Of a DNA stretch of 64,000 bases, positions 35,055 through 44,011 are shown in pieces. Source of the stretch: Pueribacillus sp041725775 (GTDB lineage Bacteria > Bacillota > Bacilli > Bacillales > UBA6769); assembly GCF_041725775.1 (NCBI RefSeq), contig NZ_JBEUEL010000009.1, positions 1 through 64,000 on the forward strand, written 5' to 3'. Positions within the stretch are counted from its first letter, which is position 1. Every line of letters begins with the position of its first letter. The notes below the pieces were generated by a model. It saw only the letters and a program-made list of their open reading frames with translations, did no database searches and had not been told where the DNA came from. Position numbers and translations under genes: made by a program.

Positions 35055-35402
35055 TTACACGCTTGGAGCGAATTCATTTAAAATTGCTTGTAATTTTAAC
35101 GCTAATCCAATATCGCCATCAATCGTTAGTTTTCCATTCATAAATGCCTCAGTCGGATTCAATGTACCTGCAATCATATGACGATAATCGTTATCGCTAA
35201 TCGTTAACGTACAATCTGCGTCTTTTTCTGTACCTTCAATAGCTTTACCACCATTTTCGTCAATAATCATTTGATACGTCCCACTATCATCGCCAGTAAT
35301 ATTAAATTGGTATACTCCTTCAGATCCTTCCAAATTTTCCGGATCAAGTTTTAAGGCTGCATCAATCATTTGGAAAACAGTTTTTATACTTGGTTGCGAC
35401 AT
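35055..35402 (-). CDS. SCP2 sterol-carrier-domain protein
   Basis: 115 residues, a single SCP2 domain: FNITGDDSGTYQMII, ADCTLTISDNDY, FMNGKLTIDGDIGLALKLQAIL. SCP2 proteins hold hydrophobic ligands such as fatty acyl-CoA or sterols in a cytoplasmic tunnel. It is strongly similar to 42737-43075, and the two flank the acyl-CoA degradation genes. It is 50 bp upstream of the R2lox gene, suggesting ligand hand-over, which is inference. Ribosome binding site GAGGAGG. Confidence 0.9.
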   Translation of the reverse strand: MSQPSIKTVFQMIDAALKLDPENLEGSEGVYQFNITGDDSGTYQMIIDENGGKAIEGTEKDADCTLTISDNDYRHMIAGTLNPTEAFMNGKLTIDGDIGLALKLQAILNEFAPSV

Positions 35403-35589
35403 CTCACTACCTCCTCAAAAAATATTTTAAATTGAATGTTGTGTGAAAAACGACCAACGATTAAAAATTGGCATTCTATTTTTTGATGAAAAAACGGATA
35501 AAGCACATCATTCGTTCGTTCATGGACAAGCGGCGAGGCGAGGTGAAATTCACTCCCTCACCGTCTTGTAATATACTATTAAGTTAGAC

Positions 35590-36738
35590 TTATAATCGTT
35601 CTATAATCGTTGCTGTTGCCATCCCAAATCCGATACACATCACTTGGAGACCGTATTTTCCTCCTGTATCTTCAAGTGTGTGCAACAAGGTTGTTGCAAT
35701 TCTAGCACCACTTCCTCCAAGCGGGTGTCCGATCGCAATTGCACCTCCACGCGGATTTACTTTGCTCACGTCAGGCTCAAACTCACGCTCCCACGCTTTA
35801 TAAACGGACGCAAATGCTTCGTTCACTTCAAAGATGTCAATTTGATCGAACGTCAAGCCTGCTTTTTGCAACACTTTGCGTGTTGCTGGAATGATGCCTG
35901 TTAACATAATAATTGGATCTTCCCCGACAGCAACACGTGCAACGATACGTGCTCGCGGCTTTAAGCCGAGTTCTTCTGCCTTGTCTCCAGACATGAGCAA
36001 CAAGCCAGCAGCTCCATCACTCACTTGACTTGAATTTCCTGCTGTGACAACTCCGTCTTTCGGTTGGAATGACGGGGTTAAGCTTGCAAGTTTTTCTAAC
36101 GATGTGTCACGACGAATTCCTTCGTCTTTATCGAATGTAACGATATTTCCATCCTCGTCCTTTACTTCAACTGGAATAATTTCACGTTCAAACATCCCTT
36201 TATCTGTCGCTTCTGCCGCCCTCTCATGACTCTGCAATGAAAATTCATCAAGCTCTTCACGTGTCAAATTCCATTTCTTCGCAATCATTTCTGCGGAAAT
36301 CCCTTGCGGAACGATGTTGTATTTACGTGTTAAATCGCGGCTAAATCGTCCCATGTCACTACCCATTTTTACACGTGTCATGTTTTCAACTCCACAAGCG
36401 ATTGCGATATCATGATCACCAGCAAGAATTGCTTGTGCGGCATTATGAATGGCTTGCTGACTCGAACCACACATGCGATTTAATGAGAATGAAGGGACTT
36501 CCACTGGAAAACCAGCCGCAAGTACAGCTTGACGTCCAATATTCCCACCTTGTTCGCCCGTCATCGTAACACAGCCTGTTACAACGTCTTCCACATCTCC
36601 CGCTTCAATTCCGTTTCGTTCGACGAGTTGCTTCAGTACAGGAACGAGAATATCAACAGGATGTGTTTTTGAAAATGTGCCTTTCCGTCGGCCGACTGCG
36701 GTCCGAACCGCATCGACAATGACTACTTCTCTCATCAT
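35590..36738 (-). CDS. Acetyl-CoA acyltransferase (thiolase)
   Basis: 382 residues. Nucleophile Cys90 in NRMCGSSQQAI, NEAFA motif, His in GHPLGGSGAR and the C-terminal MCIGFGMATATI with the second cysteine: a complete thiolase active site. It cleaves 3-ketoacyl-CoA with CoA to acetyl-CoA (or propionyl-CoA) and a shortened acyl-CoA, the last beta-oxidation step. It is 18 bp downstream of the SDR gene, in the operon headed by the TetR gene at 43857. Chain-length preference is not visible. Confidence 0.93.
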   Translation of the reverse strand: MMREVVIVDAVRTAVGRRKGTFSKTHPVDILVPVLKQLVERNGIEAGDVEDVVTGCVTMTGEQGGNIGRQAVLAAGFPVEVPSFSLNRMCGSSQQAIHNAAQAILAGDHDIAIACGVENMTRVKMGSDMGRFSRDLTRKYNIVPQGISAEMIAKKWNLTREELDEFSLQSHERAAEATDKGMFEREIIPVEVKDEDGNIVTFDKDEGIRRDTSLEKLASLTPSFQPKDGVVTAGNSSQVSDGAAGLLLMSGDKAEELGLKPRARIVARVAVGEDPIIMLTGIIPATRKVLQKAGLTFDQIDIFEVNEAFASVYKAWEREFEPDVSKVNPRGGAIAIGHPLGGSGARIATTLLHTLEDTGGKYGLQVMCIGFGMATATIIERL

Positions 36739-36756
36739 CTTTCCACTCCTTTACTT

Positions 36757-37599
36757 TTAAAACGTAAATAATTCAATTCCACCAGATACGTTCAAGCCAA
36801 TACCAGTAATATATTTTGCTTTATCTGAACAGAGAAACGTAATTGCATTTGCGATATCTTCAGGTTCCCCAGGACGTTTGAATGCTGTTCGCTCAATCAT
36901 GCGTTCATTCATTTTTGGGTTCCCCATCTTAAATGCTTCAGTCGCGATAATTCCAGGAACAATCGCATTGACATTAATCCCATGGCGCGCCCCTTCTAAC
37001 GCTAAACTTTTTGTGAAGCCTAGAAGTCCACTTTTTGTCGTCGAATAACTGGATTGCCCAAAACCACCAAGTGTTCCCGCAACAGAAGCCATATTAATAA
37101 TGCGACCCCATCCTTGTTCTTTCATATATGGCCAAACGGCTTTTGCACAGTTATAAGCTCCTGTTAAGTTTACTTTTAAATCGCGCTCCCAAAAATCGTC
37201 TCTTTGCTTTTCAATTTGAGCGGTATGGTCAAGTGTTCCAGCATTGTTTACGAGAATGTCAAGCGAACCAAATTCTTCTTTTACTTTTGCAAATACTTCT
37301 TTTACTTGTTCAAGGTCTGTTACGTCCATTTTGATAGCGAATGAACGACGTCCCATCGCTTGAATTTCTTGTGCTGTTTTTTCAGCGTAGACGACTTTTG
37401 TACTTTGTAACACTTGTGAAAGCGGACCTAACTTTTGGGCCTCTTGCTTACTGTCATCATCTGATTCGATTAAAATATCTGTAATAACGACATCTGCTCC
37501 AGCTTCTGCAAGGGCTAACGCGTCTGCACGACCAAGCCCACGTGATGCTCCTGTAACTACAGCTACTTTCCCTTCTAACATATTTGCCCATGAAGACAT
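36757..37599 (-). CDS. Short-chain dehydrogenase, probable 3-hydroxyacyl-CoA dehydrogenase
   Basis: 280 residues from the ATG at 37599, 5 bases after GGTGGGAG. Rossmann motif VTGASRGLGRA, NNAGTL, the catalytic Ser of SVAGTLGGFGQ with YSTTK, and a C-terminal VSGGIELF. An insert of ~25 residues follows the second strand (SDDDSKQEAQKLGPLSQV), longer than in FabG. By position between hydratase and thiolase genes it should oxidise a 3-hydroxyacyl-CoA, as SDR enzymes do in peroxisomal-type (17beta-HSD4-like) and sterol side-chain beta-oxidation, in place of the classic FadB domain. Substrate inferred from context. Confidence 0.88.
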   Translation of the reverse strand: MSSWANMLEGKVAVVTGASRGLGRADALALAEAGADVVITDILIESDDDSKQEAQKLGPLSQVLQSTKVVYAEKTAQEIQAMGRRSFAIKMDVTDLEQVKEVFAKVKEEFGSLDILVNNAGTLDHTAQIEKQRDDFWERDLKVNLTGAYNCAKAVWPYMKEQGWGRIINMASVAGTLGGFGQSSYSTTKSGLLGFTKSLALEGARHGINVNAIVPGIIATEAFKMGNPKMNERMIERTAFKRPGEPEDIANAITFLCSDKAKYITGIGLNVSGGIELFTF

Positions 37600-37621
37600 T
37601 GTAACTCCCACCTTTTCATGT

Positions 37622-38425
37622 TTATTTTTTCGGTAAAAAGTTCGCTTTTTTCCTTTGGAAAAACGCTGCTAAACCCACGCCTGGTTCTCCTGTTTTAAAC
37701 GTTTGAGCAAAAGCATTTGCTTCAACGTTCATTCCTTCTTCAATTGAACCTTCAGCCGCATTGATCGCTTCTTTCGCTAGTCCCATCGCTCTCACTGCAC
37801 CTTCAGCTAACTCTTCAGCGAAATCTAACGTTTCTTCTTCAAGGCTTTCTGGTGTTGTCACTTTATTGACGAGTCCAACTTCAAATGCTTCTTGTGCATC
37901 TAACCGTTTAGAGAAGAAAATGAGCTCTGTTGCTTTTGCACGTCCAAGCAATCTCGTCATTCGTTGCGTTCCGCCAGCACCTGGAATTAAGCCTAGGGAT
38001 ACTTCCGTTAAACCAATTTTCCCTCTTCCTTGGGCCATAATTCTAAAGTCGCATGCCATCGCTAGCTCACAACCGCCACCTAAAGCATGACCGTTAATGG
38101 CCGCGATAACCGGAACTGGCATCGTAGCAAAGCGGTCAAAGCATTTTTGCATGCGTCCACTCTGCTCCGAAATCCCCGACTCATTTCCTGCAAATTGACT
38201 TCCACCGGCAATCATCCCTTTTAAATCGGCTCCAGCAACGAAGATTTTTTCATTTGCTGATGCGAGAACAACGACACGTGCATTTCTGTCAGATGAAAGC
38301 TCATCAACTAGCTGTTCCAAATCATTCATTAAATTTTCACTCAGTGCATTTGCAGGGGGGTTATCGATCGTAACCCAAACGACACCTTTATCTTTTCGTT
38401 CAATCCGAATCGTTTCGTATGACAA
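37622..38425 (-). CDS. Enoyl-CoA hydratase/isomerase
   Basis: 267 residues from a TTG start (GAGGAAC). Crotonase fold: oxyanion residues in FVAGADLKGM and HALGGGCELAMACD, then EVSLGLIPGAGGTQR carrying the two catalytic glutamates. It hydrates a 2-enoyl-CoA to a 3-hydroxyacyl-CoA. It sits between acyl-CoA dehydrogenase genes and the SDR gene, in the order of the beta-oxidation steps. Normal length, no unusual features. Confidence 0.93.
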   Translation of the reverse strand: MSYETIRIERKDKGVVWVTIDNPPANALSENLMNDLEQLVDELSSDRNARVVVLASANEKIFVAGADLKGMIAGGSQFAGNESGISEQSGRMQKCFDRFATMPVPVIAAINGHALGGGCELAMACDFRIMAQGRGKIGLTEVSLGLIPGAGGTQRMTRLLGRAKATELIFFSKRLDAQEAFEVGLVNKVTTPESLEEETLDFAEELAEGAVRAMGLAKEAINAAEGSIEEGMNVEANAFAQTFKTGEPGVGLAAFFQRKKANFLPKK

Positions 38426-38496
38426 TGTCGTTCCTCCTCTATTTATTAGTGTTGGAATCGATTCACAGAGTTCAGAAGTTAAATTTAAGCTTTTTC

Positions 38497-38657
38497 CTTA
38501 AGACTTTTTGATTTGCTTTTACTCTGCTCTCTGACTTCTCGTTATAGATTCAAAGTACATACACAACGTTTAAGTCTTTCCTTTAAAAATATTTACACTG
38601 CTTTAAGGATTTGTTTTACTCTGTTCTCCGACTTTTGACCTCTAACTTCTAGTTATA
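38497..38657. repeat. Imperfect direct repeat between beta-oxidation genes
   Basis: Two related copies (about 38497-38546 and 38601-38657) share TTTACTCTG, CTCTGACTTCT-like and TTCTAGTTATA-like pieces; the second overlaps the end of the acyl-CoA dehydrogenase gene. No coding or mobile signal is seen; it looks like slippage-derived repeat. Confidence 0.5.
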
Positions 38658-39867
38658 CGTATAAATCGTGTTGTGCGTATAGACGGCGAGCAGTAACTAA
38701 ATGTTGTACTTGGTTAGTTCCTTCGAAAATATCGAACACTTTAACGTCACGGTATAACTTTTCAACGAGGTGACCGTCTAGTCCTACTGGACCTAACAGT
38801 TCAATGCCTTTTGAACAAATATCAAGTGCTGATTTTCCTGCCACAGCTTTACAAATCGCTGCTTCTTTTGCGTTCGGTTCACCCATGTCTGCTTTCCAAG
38901 CTGCTTCCCACGTGAGCAGTCTAGCAGCAATAATGTCTTGTTCCATTTCAGCTAATAGTTCACTCGCTTCATAGTAAAGACGACCGTGTTTCGGATATTC
39001 TTTTTTCACGATGTCGAGTGTATATTCATACGCCGCACGCGCGATTCCGATTGCCATTGCTGCAACAATCGGACGTGTACTATCAAATGTCGCCATCGCA
39101 ACTTTAAACCCAGATGGTCTGTTTTCTTTCGCGCTATACATTTCTTCACCACCGAGTAAATTTTCATCGGGTACGAAGCAATCTTCAAAAAGCAGTTCAG
39201 CTGTTTCGTTTGCACGAAGGCCCATCTTTTGTGCGACACGTGTACAGCTAAATCCTGGTGTACCTTTTTCAACGACGAATGCACGATGTCCAGCACGTCC
39301 TAAGTTACGATCAATTGTCGCAAATACAACATTCCATGATGCACGACCACCATTTGTAATGAAAATCTTCTGACCGTTTAGAATGTAGCCACCGTCAACT
39401 TTTGTCGCTGTTGTGCGAATACCGGAAGCGTCTGAACCAGCTTCAGGTTCTGTTAGCGCATACGCACCCCAACGTGGCTTATCTTTTGTAAAAATGGAAA
39501 GGAACCGTTCTTTTTGCTCAGGTGTTCCACTGCTTTGTACTGGAGGCCCACCGAGACCTGCTCCCGGAAGTGAAAGTGCAATTGCAGGACAACCCCATGC
39601 CATTTCTTCAGTTGCAATGACCCCCATCCGATTTCCTTCTCTTTCTTTCTTTTTTGATGAGCTTCCGTCGTCCTTTTTCTTTCCGCTACCGCCAAAAGAG
39701 GACGCGTTTAAATGAATTCCCATTTTATTTACTTTATCGAGCCATTCATCAGGTACTTTTCCATTTTTATCGGCTTCCATTGCAATGGGACGAATTTCAC
39801 TTTTCGCAAACCAGTGGACTAAATCTTTAATTTGTTTTTGTTGTGGTGACAATTCAAATGAAATCAT
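38653..39867 (-). CDS. Acyl-CoA dehydrogenase, catalytic-type subunit
   Basis: 404 residues. FAD and substrate motifs YALTEPEAGSDASGIRTTA and KIFITNGG are present, as are the C-terminal LYRDVKVFDIFEGTNQVQ segment with the catalytic glutamate of FEGT. It oxidises acyl-CoA to 2-enoyl-CoA, passing electrons to ETF. An odd Lys/Asp/Ser-rich insert (GSGKKKDDGSSSKKKEREG) around residues 59-78 looks like an exposed loop. Its start overlaps the stop of the second acyl-CoA dehydrogenase by 4 bp (ATGA), which lacks the catalytic Glu. The two may form a heteromeric enzyme. Confidence 0.92.
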   Translation of the reverse strand: MISFELSPQQKQIKDLVHWFAKSEIRPIAMEADKNGKVPDEWLDKVNKMGIHLNASSFGGSGKKKDDGSSSKKKEREGNRMGVIATEEMAWGCPAIALSLPGAGLGGPPVQSSGTPEQKERFLSIFTKDKPRWGAYALTEPEAGSDASGIRTTATKVDGGYILNGQKIFITNGGRASWNVVFATIDRNLGRAGHRAFVVEKGTPGFSCTRVAQKMGLRANETAELLFEDCFVPDENLLGGEEMYSAKENRPSGFKVAMATFDSTRPIVAAMAIGIARAAYEYTLDIVKKEYPKHGRLYYEASELLAEMEQDIIAARLLTWEAAWKADMGEPNAKEAAICKAVAGKSALDICSKGIELLGPVGLDGHLVEKLYRDVKVFDIFEGTNQVQHLVTARRLYAQHDLYV

Positions 39868-41009
39868 CGGGCGACCTCCTTCTTCGCTAGGTTCATAATT
39901 TGCTCTCCACGACGGATAAGGTAATCTCTTTCTCTCCCGTACAGAGCCACTTGTGCTTGTGCATCACGCATCCATTTTTCAGCCGGAAATTCTTGAACGA
40001 ATCCATGTCCCCCTAGCATTTGAACGCCGTTATCGGTCACAAATCTTACGGCACGATGCGCACGGTACATTGCTCTTAATGCATTTCGATTTGCGTCTTT
40101 CGCTTGAGATTCTACGGTTACTGCAGCTAACCAAACAAGATGATTTGCTGCTTGCATTTCAAAAGCCATATCTGCAACTGTAAACGAAACTCCTTGGAAC
40201 TTTGCGATTTCCTGGCCAAACGCTTTTCGATTAGCTGTATACTCTACTGTGTAATCTAACACCGCTTCCATTAAGCCGACTTGTTTCGCTCCTTGCAAAA
40301 CGTAAATCCGATTTTGCACGTTTGTAATTAATTCTTCCGCTTCACTGCCACGGGCAATAATTTGGTTCGCTCCAGCATTTACGTTCGAAAATTGAATACG
40401 ACCTAATCCTGCTGCTAATAAGCCTAGTCGATAGTCGCCATCCTGGACTGTCCAACCGTTGTTGTCAAGCCAAAATACGACTGATTCTCCTTCAGAATCA
40501 ACGGCTGCGATTGCAACGTATTGTGCATTTTTAGCTAGACGTACAGGTTGAGACGTACCATCCACTATGTATCCATCTCCATCTCGTTTAATTTGAAGAG
40601 TCGCTAACCACGGGTCATCAATGTTTGTCGCATCAATAAATGCAACGTCTGGCCATGTACCGTTTTGCCCTGCTTGTTTATATGCTTGTAAATTGGGATG
40701 ATCAGGTACGAGCCGAATGAGCGATGCAGCATCTCCTGCTCCAGGTAATCCTTGCACGACACCTAAATCCCCGTAGCTTAGTGATTGTAAAATTTGTACT
40801 TGCGTAATTAACGGAAGTTCAAGCCCCCCCCAACTTTCTGGTAGCTCTAATGCTCCGAAACCTAATTCTTCGATTTGTTTGACGATGTCTTCGTTAACTG
40901 CACGATTGTCTTCACAGTCTCTCGCAACTGAACGAATTGTTTCGACCGCAAAGTTTTTCGCCATTTCTCTAAATGCCTGTTCCTCTTCTGTTGGACGAAA
41001 AGAAATCAT
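39864..41009 (-). CDS. Acyl-CoA dehydrogenase-like protein lacking the usual catalytic glutamate
   Basis: 381 residues with the acyl-CoA dehydrogenase fold: GFGALELPESWGG, FGQEIAKFQGVSF and GGHGFVQEFPAEKWMRDAQ. Where active enzymes have Y-E-G-T, this one reads VALYGRERDYL, so the usual C-terminal catalytic base is absent. The middle domain lacks a clear TEPxAGSD segment. Paired genes of this kind encode alpha2-beta2 dehydrogenases with one active subunit in mycobacterial sterol side-chain degradation. The 4-bp overlap with 38653-39867 supports a similar pairing here. Alternatively it uses a base at another position, as some family members do. Confidence 0.87.
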   Translation of the reverse strand: MISFRPTEEEQAFREMAKNFAVETIRSVARDCEDNRAVNEDIVKQIEELGFGALELPESWGGLELPLITQVQILQSLSYGDLGVVQGLPGAGDAASLIRLVPDHPNLQAYKQAGQNGTWPDVAFIDATNIDDPWLATLQIKRDGDGYIVDGTSQPVRLAKNAQYVAIAAVDSEGESVVFWLDNNGWTVQDGDYRLGLLAAGLGRIQFSNVNAGANQIIARGSEAEELITNVQNRIYVLQGAKQVGLMEAVLDYTVEYTANRKAFGQEIAKFQGVSFTVADMAFEMQAANHLVWLAAVTVESQAKDANRNALRAMYRAHRAVRFVTDNGVQMLGGHGFVQEFPAEKWMRDAQAQVALYGRERDYLIRRGEQIMNLAKKEVAR

Positions 41010-41077
41010 TGGATTCCCTCCTCAAAACTTAAATTTACATCATTTATAACGTTTCAACTTTTCAGAAATTTTTATTG

Positions 41078-42619
41078 TTATTCCACTTTAGATGCTGCTT
41101 CTTCAAACTCTTTTGCTTGCTCTCGAAGCTTTTTCTTATCGATTTTTCCGATTAAATTTCTCGGCATATATCCAACAATTTTTATAAAACGTGGTGTTTT
41201 ATATTTCGCAAGTTTGTCTTGACAAAATTGTTTAAGATCTTCTTCTGTTATCATTGAGCCTTTGCGTTTTACAACGTAAGCAACAACTTCCTCTCCCATG
41301 CGTGGTGATGGAACACCGACGACTCCCGCTTCAGCAACATCCGGGTGTGTCATGAGTAATTCCTCGAGATCACGAGGGTAAACGTTAAATCCTCCACGTA
41401 TAATCAAATCTTTTTTACGATCAACGATAAAAAGATAGCCTTCTTCATCGATGCGAGCCATATCACCTGTATGAAGCCAACCGTCTCTAAGCGCTTTTTT
41501 CGTTTCTTCTGGCTTGCCATAATACCCTTTTAATACATTCGGACCGGATACGATTAACTCACCGACTTCATTCGGTGGCAAGCGATTTCCGTCTTCATCG
41601 ACAACTGCAATTTCGATTCCAGGAAGCGGTGTACCAACAGAGCCTGGTTTAAGTTTTTTCATCGGATCCGTTGCAGTGACAATTGGGGCTGCTTCCGATA
41701 GCCCATAACCTTCCAAGATAACGCAACTAAATTTACGTTGAAAATTTTTCGCGAGTTGTTGTGGAAGGGCAGCCGATCCCGATGTAACGGCAAAAAAGCT
41801 TGACGTATCGTATTTGTCTGCATCCGGGTGATGATACAGCGCGTGAAACATGGCTGGAACCATCGCTGAATGCGTCACTTTATGCTTTTCAATCGCTTCA
41901 AGCACTTTCCCTGGTTCAAATTGTGGCAGAAGGACATTTTTATCGCCTAAAATAAGCGTTACATTCATCATCGTAAATCCGAAAGCGTGTGAGAAAGGCA
42001 AGACTCCCAATGCGACACGCCCTTGCTTTAATTTTAAAATGCTTGCCGTTTCTGCAGCAGCTTTTGCATTTGAATACAAATTTTTATGCGTTAGGATGAC
42101 ACCTTTAGGGTTACCCGTTGTTCCAGCCGTATAAAGTAATGCAGCTTCATCATTTTCTTGAATCGACACTTCCGGCACTGTTTTTGGAACATCTCCCATC
42201 ACTGTAAGCAACGTATAAGGTGAATCCGGGTTATCTAAAGTGAATACTTTAGGAGGATTTTCTAACCCTTTTACCGCATTAAGTAATTTTGGTAATAATA
42301 ATTCAGTCGTTAATACCACTTTTGGTTCACAGTCTCCCAAAATATAATTAATTTCTTGTGCCTGCAAAAGTGGCATAATCGGCACTGCAACAGCACCGCA
42401 CTTTATAATCCCATTAAAACCGATAACAACTTCTGGACTATTCGGCATCGTGATTAATACGCGATCTCCTTGTCGTACTCCTAAATCCATCAGTGCATGA
42501 GCTAACTGTGATGATTTCTCATCGATGTACGTATTTGTATACTCTTTATCTTCGAAGATGAGGACGGGATAAGTGCCAAATTGCTCAATGTTTTTGCGCA
42601 AAATCTGATTTAGATTCAT
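41078..42619 (-). CDS. Fatty acid-CoA ligase (AMP-binding)
   Basis: 513 residues. ANL-superfamily core motifs: P-loop LLYTAGTTGNPKGVILTH, EGYGLSEAAPIV, GWLHTGDMARIDEEGYL, DRKKDLIIRGGFNVYP and the C-terminal catalytic Lys in NLIGKIDKKKL. It activates a carboxylic acid with ATP and CoA through an acyl-AMP. Upstream in the operon is an SCP2 gene; downstream are the two acyl-CoA dehydrogenases. It could activate the acid formed by the 16280-18894 dehydrogenases. Chain length cannot be read from sequence. Confidence 0.93.
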   Translation of the reverse strand: MNLNQILRKNIEQFGTYPVLIFEDKEYTNTYIDEKSSQLAHALMDLGVRQGDRVLITMPNSPEVVIGFNGIIKCGAVAVPIMPLLQAQEINYILGDCEPKVVLTTELLLPKLLNAVKGLENPPKVFTLDNPDSPYTLLTVMGDVPKTVPEVSIQENDEAALLYTAGTTGNPKGVILTHKNLYSNAKAAAETASILKLKQGRVALGVLPFSHAFGFTMMNVTLILGDKNVLLPQFEPGKVLEAIEKHKVTHSAMVPAMFHALYHHPDADKYDTSSFFAVTSGSAALPQQLAKNFQRKFSCVILEGYGLSEAAPIVTATDPMKKLKPGSVGTPLPGIEIAVVDEDGNRLPPNEVGELIVSGPNVLKGYYGKPEETKKALRDGWLHTGDMARIDEEGYLFIVDRKKDLIIRGGFNVYPRDLEELLMTHPDVAEAGVVGVPSPRMGEEVVAYVVKRKGSMITEEDLKQFCQDKLAKYKTPRFIKIVGYMPRNLIGKIDKKKLREQAKEFEEAASKVE

Positions 42620-42649
42620 TACACTTCTCTCCCAACTTCAGAACACAAG

Positions 42650-42670
42650 ACTAGAAGCCAGACTTCTAGT
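42650..42670 (-). other. Inverted repeat in the SCP2-ligase gap
   Basis: ACTAGAAG (42650-42657) and CTTCTAGT (42663-42670) form an 8-bp hairpin with a 5-base loop and no T-run. It may modulate read-through within the operon. Confidence 0.4.
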
Positions 42671-42736
42671 ATGTATCTACGTTAGCGGGCACGCTCATCT
42701 GGCTTCTGCTTTTTCATGTTCATTTAAATAACTAGA

Positions 42737-43075
42737 TTAATCACCACTATAAGCTGATAAAATATCTTGAAGTCTTAACGCAAGTCCCATGTCTCCATCA
42801 ATTTGTAGTTGACCACCCATAAATGCTTCAGTACCATTCAATTCACCATCAACCATTTTTTTGAAATCTTCTGAATCCATTGTAATTGTACAATCAGCTT
42901 CTTCTTGGTCACCTTCGACGACACTTCCTGAGTCAGTACCAAGGATCACTTGGTACGTTCCAGCGTCGTCTCCTGTAATGTTAAATTGGAACGTTGCTTC
43001 AATTCCATCAGCTTGAGAGTAATCTCTTTCCATTTCAGATTTAATCATGTCAAAAATATCTTTTGTTGTTTGCAT
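42737..43075 (-). CDS. SCP2 sterol-carrier-domain protein
   Basis: 112 residues, one SCP2 domain: FNITGDDAGTYQVIL, ADCTITMDSEDF, FMGGQLQIDGDMGLALRLQDIL. A close paralogue of 35055-35402. Such proteins bind hydrophobic acyl or sterol ligands and may deliver them to the ligase encoded next. It lies between the TetR gene and the ligase gene; ribosome binding site GGGAGG. No signal peptide. Confidence 0.9.
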   Translation of the reverse strand: MQTTKDIFDMIKSEMERDYSQADGIEATFQFNITGDDAGTYQVILGTDSGSVVEGDQEEADCTITMDSEDFKKMVDGELNGTEAFMGGQLQIDGDMGLALRLQDILSAYSGD

Positions 43076-43215
43076 TTGTATTCCTCCCTATTTTTTATCC
43101 ATTTTAATAACTTACCATGGTCTAGTTTCACAACGTTTACATTCCTAAAGCAATTCAATCAATCATCGCATTCCCCCTTTAACAATGTAATACTTAATTA
43201 CAACTTAAGCAGGTT

Positions 43216-43857
43216 TCATTCCGTTACGAGTGGAATTTGCTCAGCGAGTAAAAACATGTATGAACCTACTACAATTCGGTTTAAAAACCTCGCAACATAG
43301 TCAATCTTAATCTGTTTTTTTGATAGGAGAACTTGTTGGATTACAACTTGGTTTATTGCACCTACCATCGCTTGTGAGAACAAGTAAATTTCTTCATCCG
43401 ATGCTGAATCCGTAAATCCTAATTCCGTCCTTACGGTTTCAAAAATAAACAGTGCGAAGCGGTCATAAGCTTGTTTTCGTAACTCTTCAATCGCATCACT
43501 AATTCCTACTGATGAAACGAGTAACAACCTAGCGACCTCGTGTTCCCTCACACAAATCTCAACGTAGCGTTTAATGCCTGCATACGCCTTTTCCGTAATA
43601 ACAGTTTCTCGCTGAGCCGCTAATTTTATCATCGCTAGTACTTCTTCCAACAACGTTTCAAAAAGGTGAGCCAACAATTCCTCTTTAGTTTTATAAAAGT
43701 TATAAAATGTTGTTTTTGAAACACGAGCGTATGCTACAATGTCCAGCACAGTCGTATCACGATACCCTTTTTCAGAAAATAGTATAAGCGCTGCATCCAG
43801 GAGCTTATCTTGAGGTTGTTTTTCAACCTTTGTTGCAAAAAGGAATGACGTATCCAC
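43216..43857 (-). CDS. TetR/AcrR-family regulator of the acyl-CoA operon
   Basis: 213 residues from a GTG start (GAGGTGA). N-terminal helix-turn-helix: LLDAALILFSEKGYRDTTVLDI with VSKTTFYNFYKTKEELLAHLF. The C-terminal ~150 residues form the ligand-binding helices. It is the first gene ahead of SCP2, ligase and beta-oxidation genes, like FadR-type TetR repressors that respond to acyl-CoA. A 22-bp palindrome 20 bp upstream is a probable operator, and two CCTA-N6-TAGG motifs lie beyond it, implying a second, activating input. Confidence 0.9.
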   Translation of the reverse strand: MDTSFLFATKVEKQPQDKLLDAALILFSEKGYRDTTVLDIVAYARVSKTTFYNFYKTKEELLAHLFETLLEEVLAMIKLAAQRETVITEKAYAGIKRYVEICVREHEVARLLLVSSVGISDAIEELRKQAYDRFALFIFETVRTELGFTDSASDEEIYLFSQAMVGAINQVVIQQVLLSKKQIKIDYVARFLNRIVVGSYMFLLAEQIPLVTE

Positions 43858-43877
43858 GTTATGCTCACCTCTTTATC

Positions 43878-43899
43878 AATACCAGTACGTACCCGTATT
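43878..43899 (-). promoter_or_regulatory. 22-bp palindromic operator of the TetR gene
   Basis: AATAC-CA-GTACGTAC-CC-GTATT: 18 of 22 positions are symmetric. It lies 20 bp before the TetR start, downstream of the likely promoter (TACATT at 43941-43946), ideal for autorepression. Confidence 0.7.
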
Positions 43900-43971
43900 T
43901 TCAAAAATAAAAAAATTAAAACAGTGTACGGTTGTGTAATAATGTAAACCTTTTCATTGAAAACGTATAGT

Positions 43972-43985
43972 CCTAAATTTGTAGG
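43972..43985 (-). promoter_or_regulatory. CCTA-N6-TAGG motif (site 7a)
   Basis: CCTAAATTTGTAGG, both half-sites perfect. It ends 25 bp before TACATT and lies 115 bp from the TetR start, closely matching site 2a. The gap 43858-44320 holds this pair and the palindrome. Confidence 0.65.
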
Positions 43986-44011
43986 GTTTTTAATTTTCAA
44001 AAAATAGGCAT

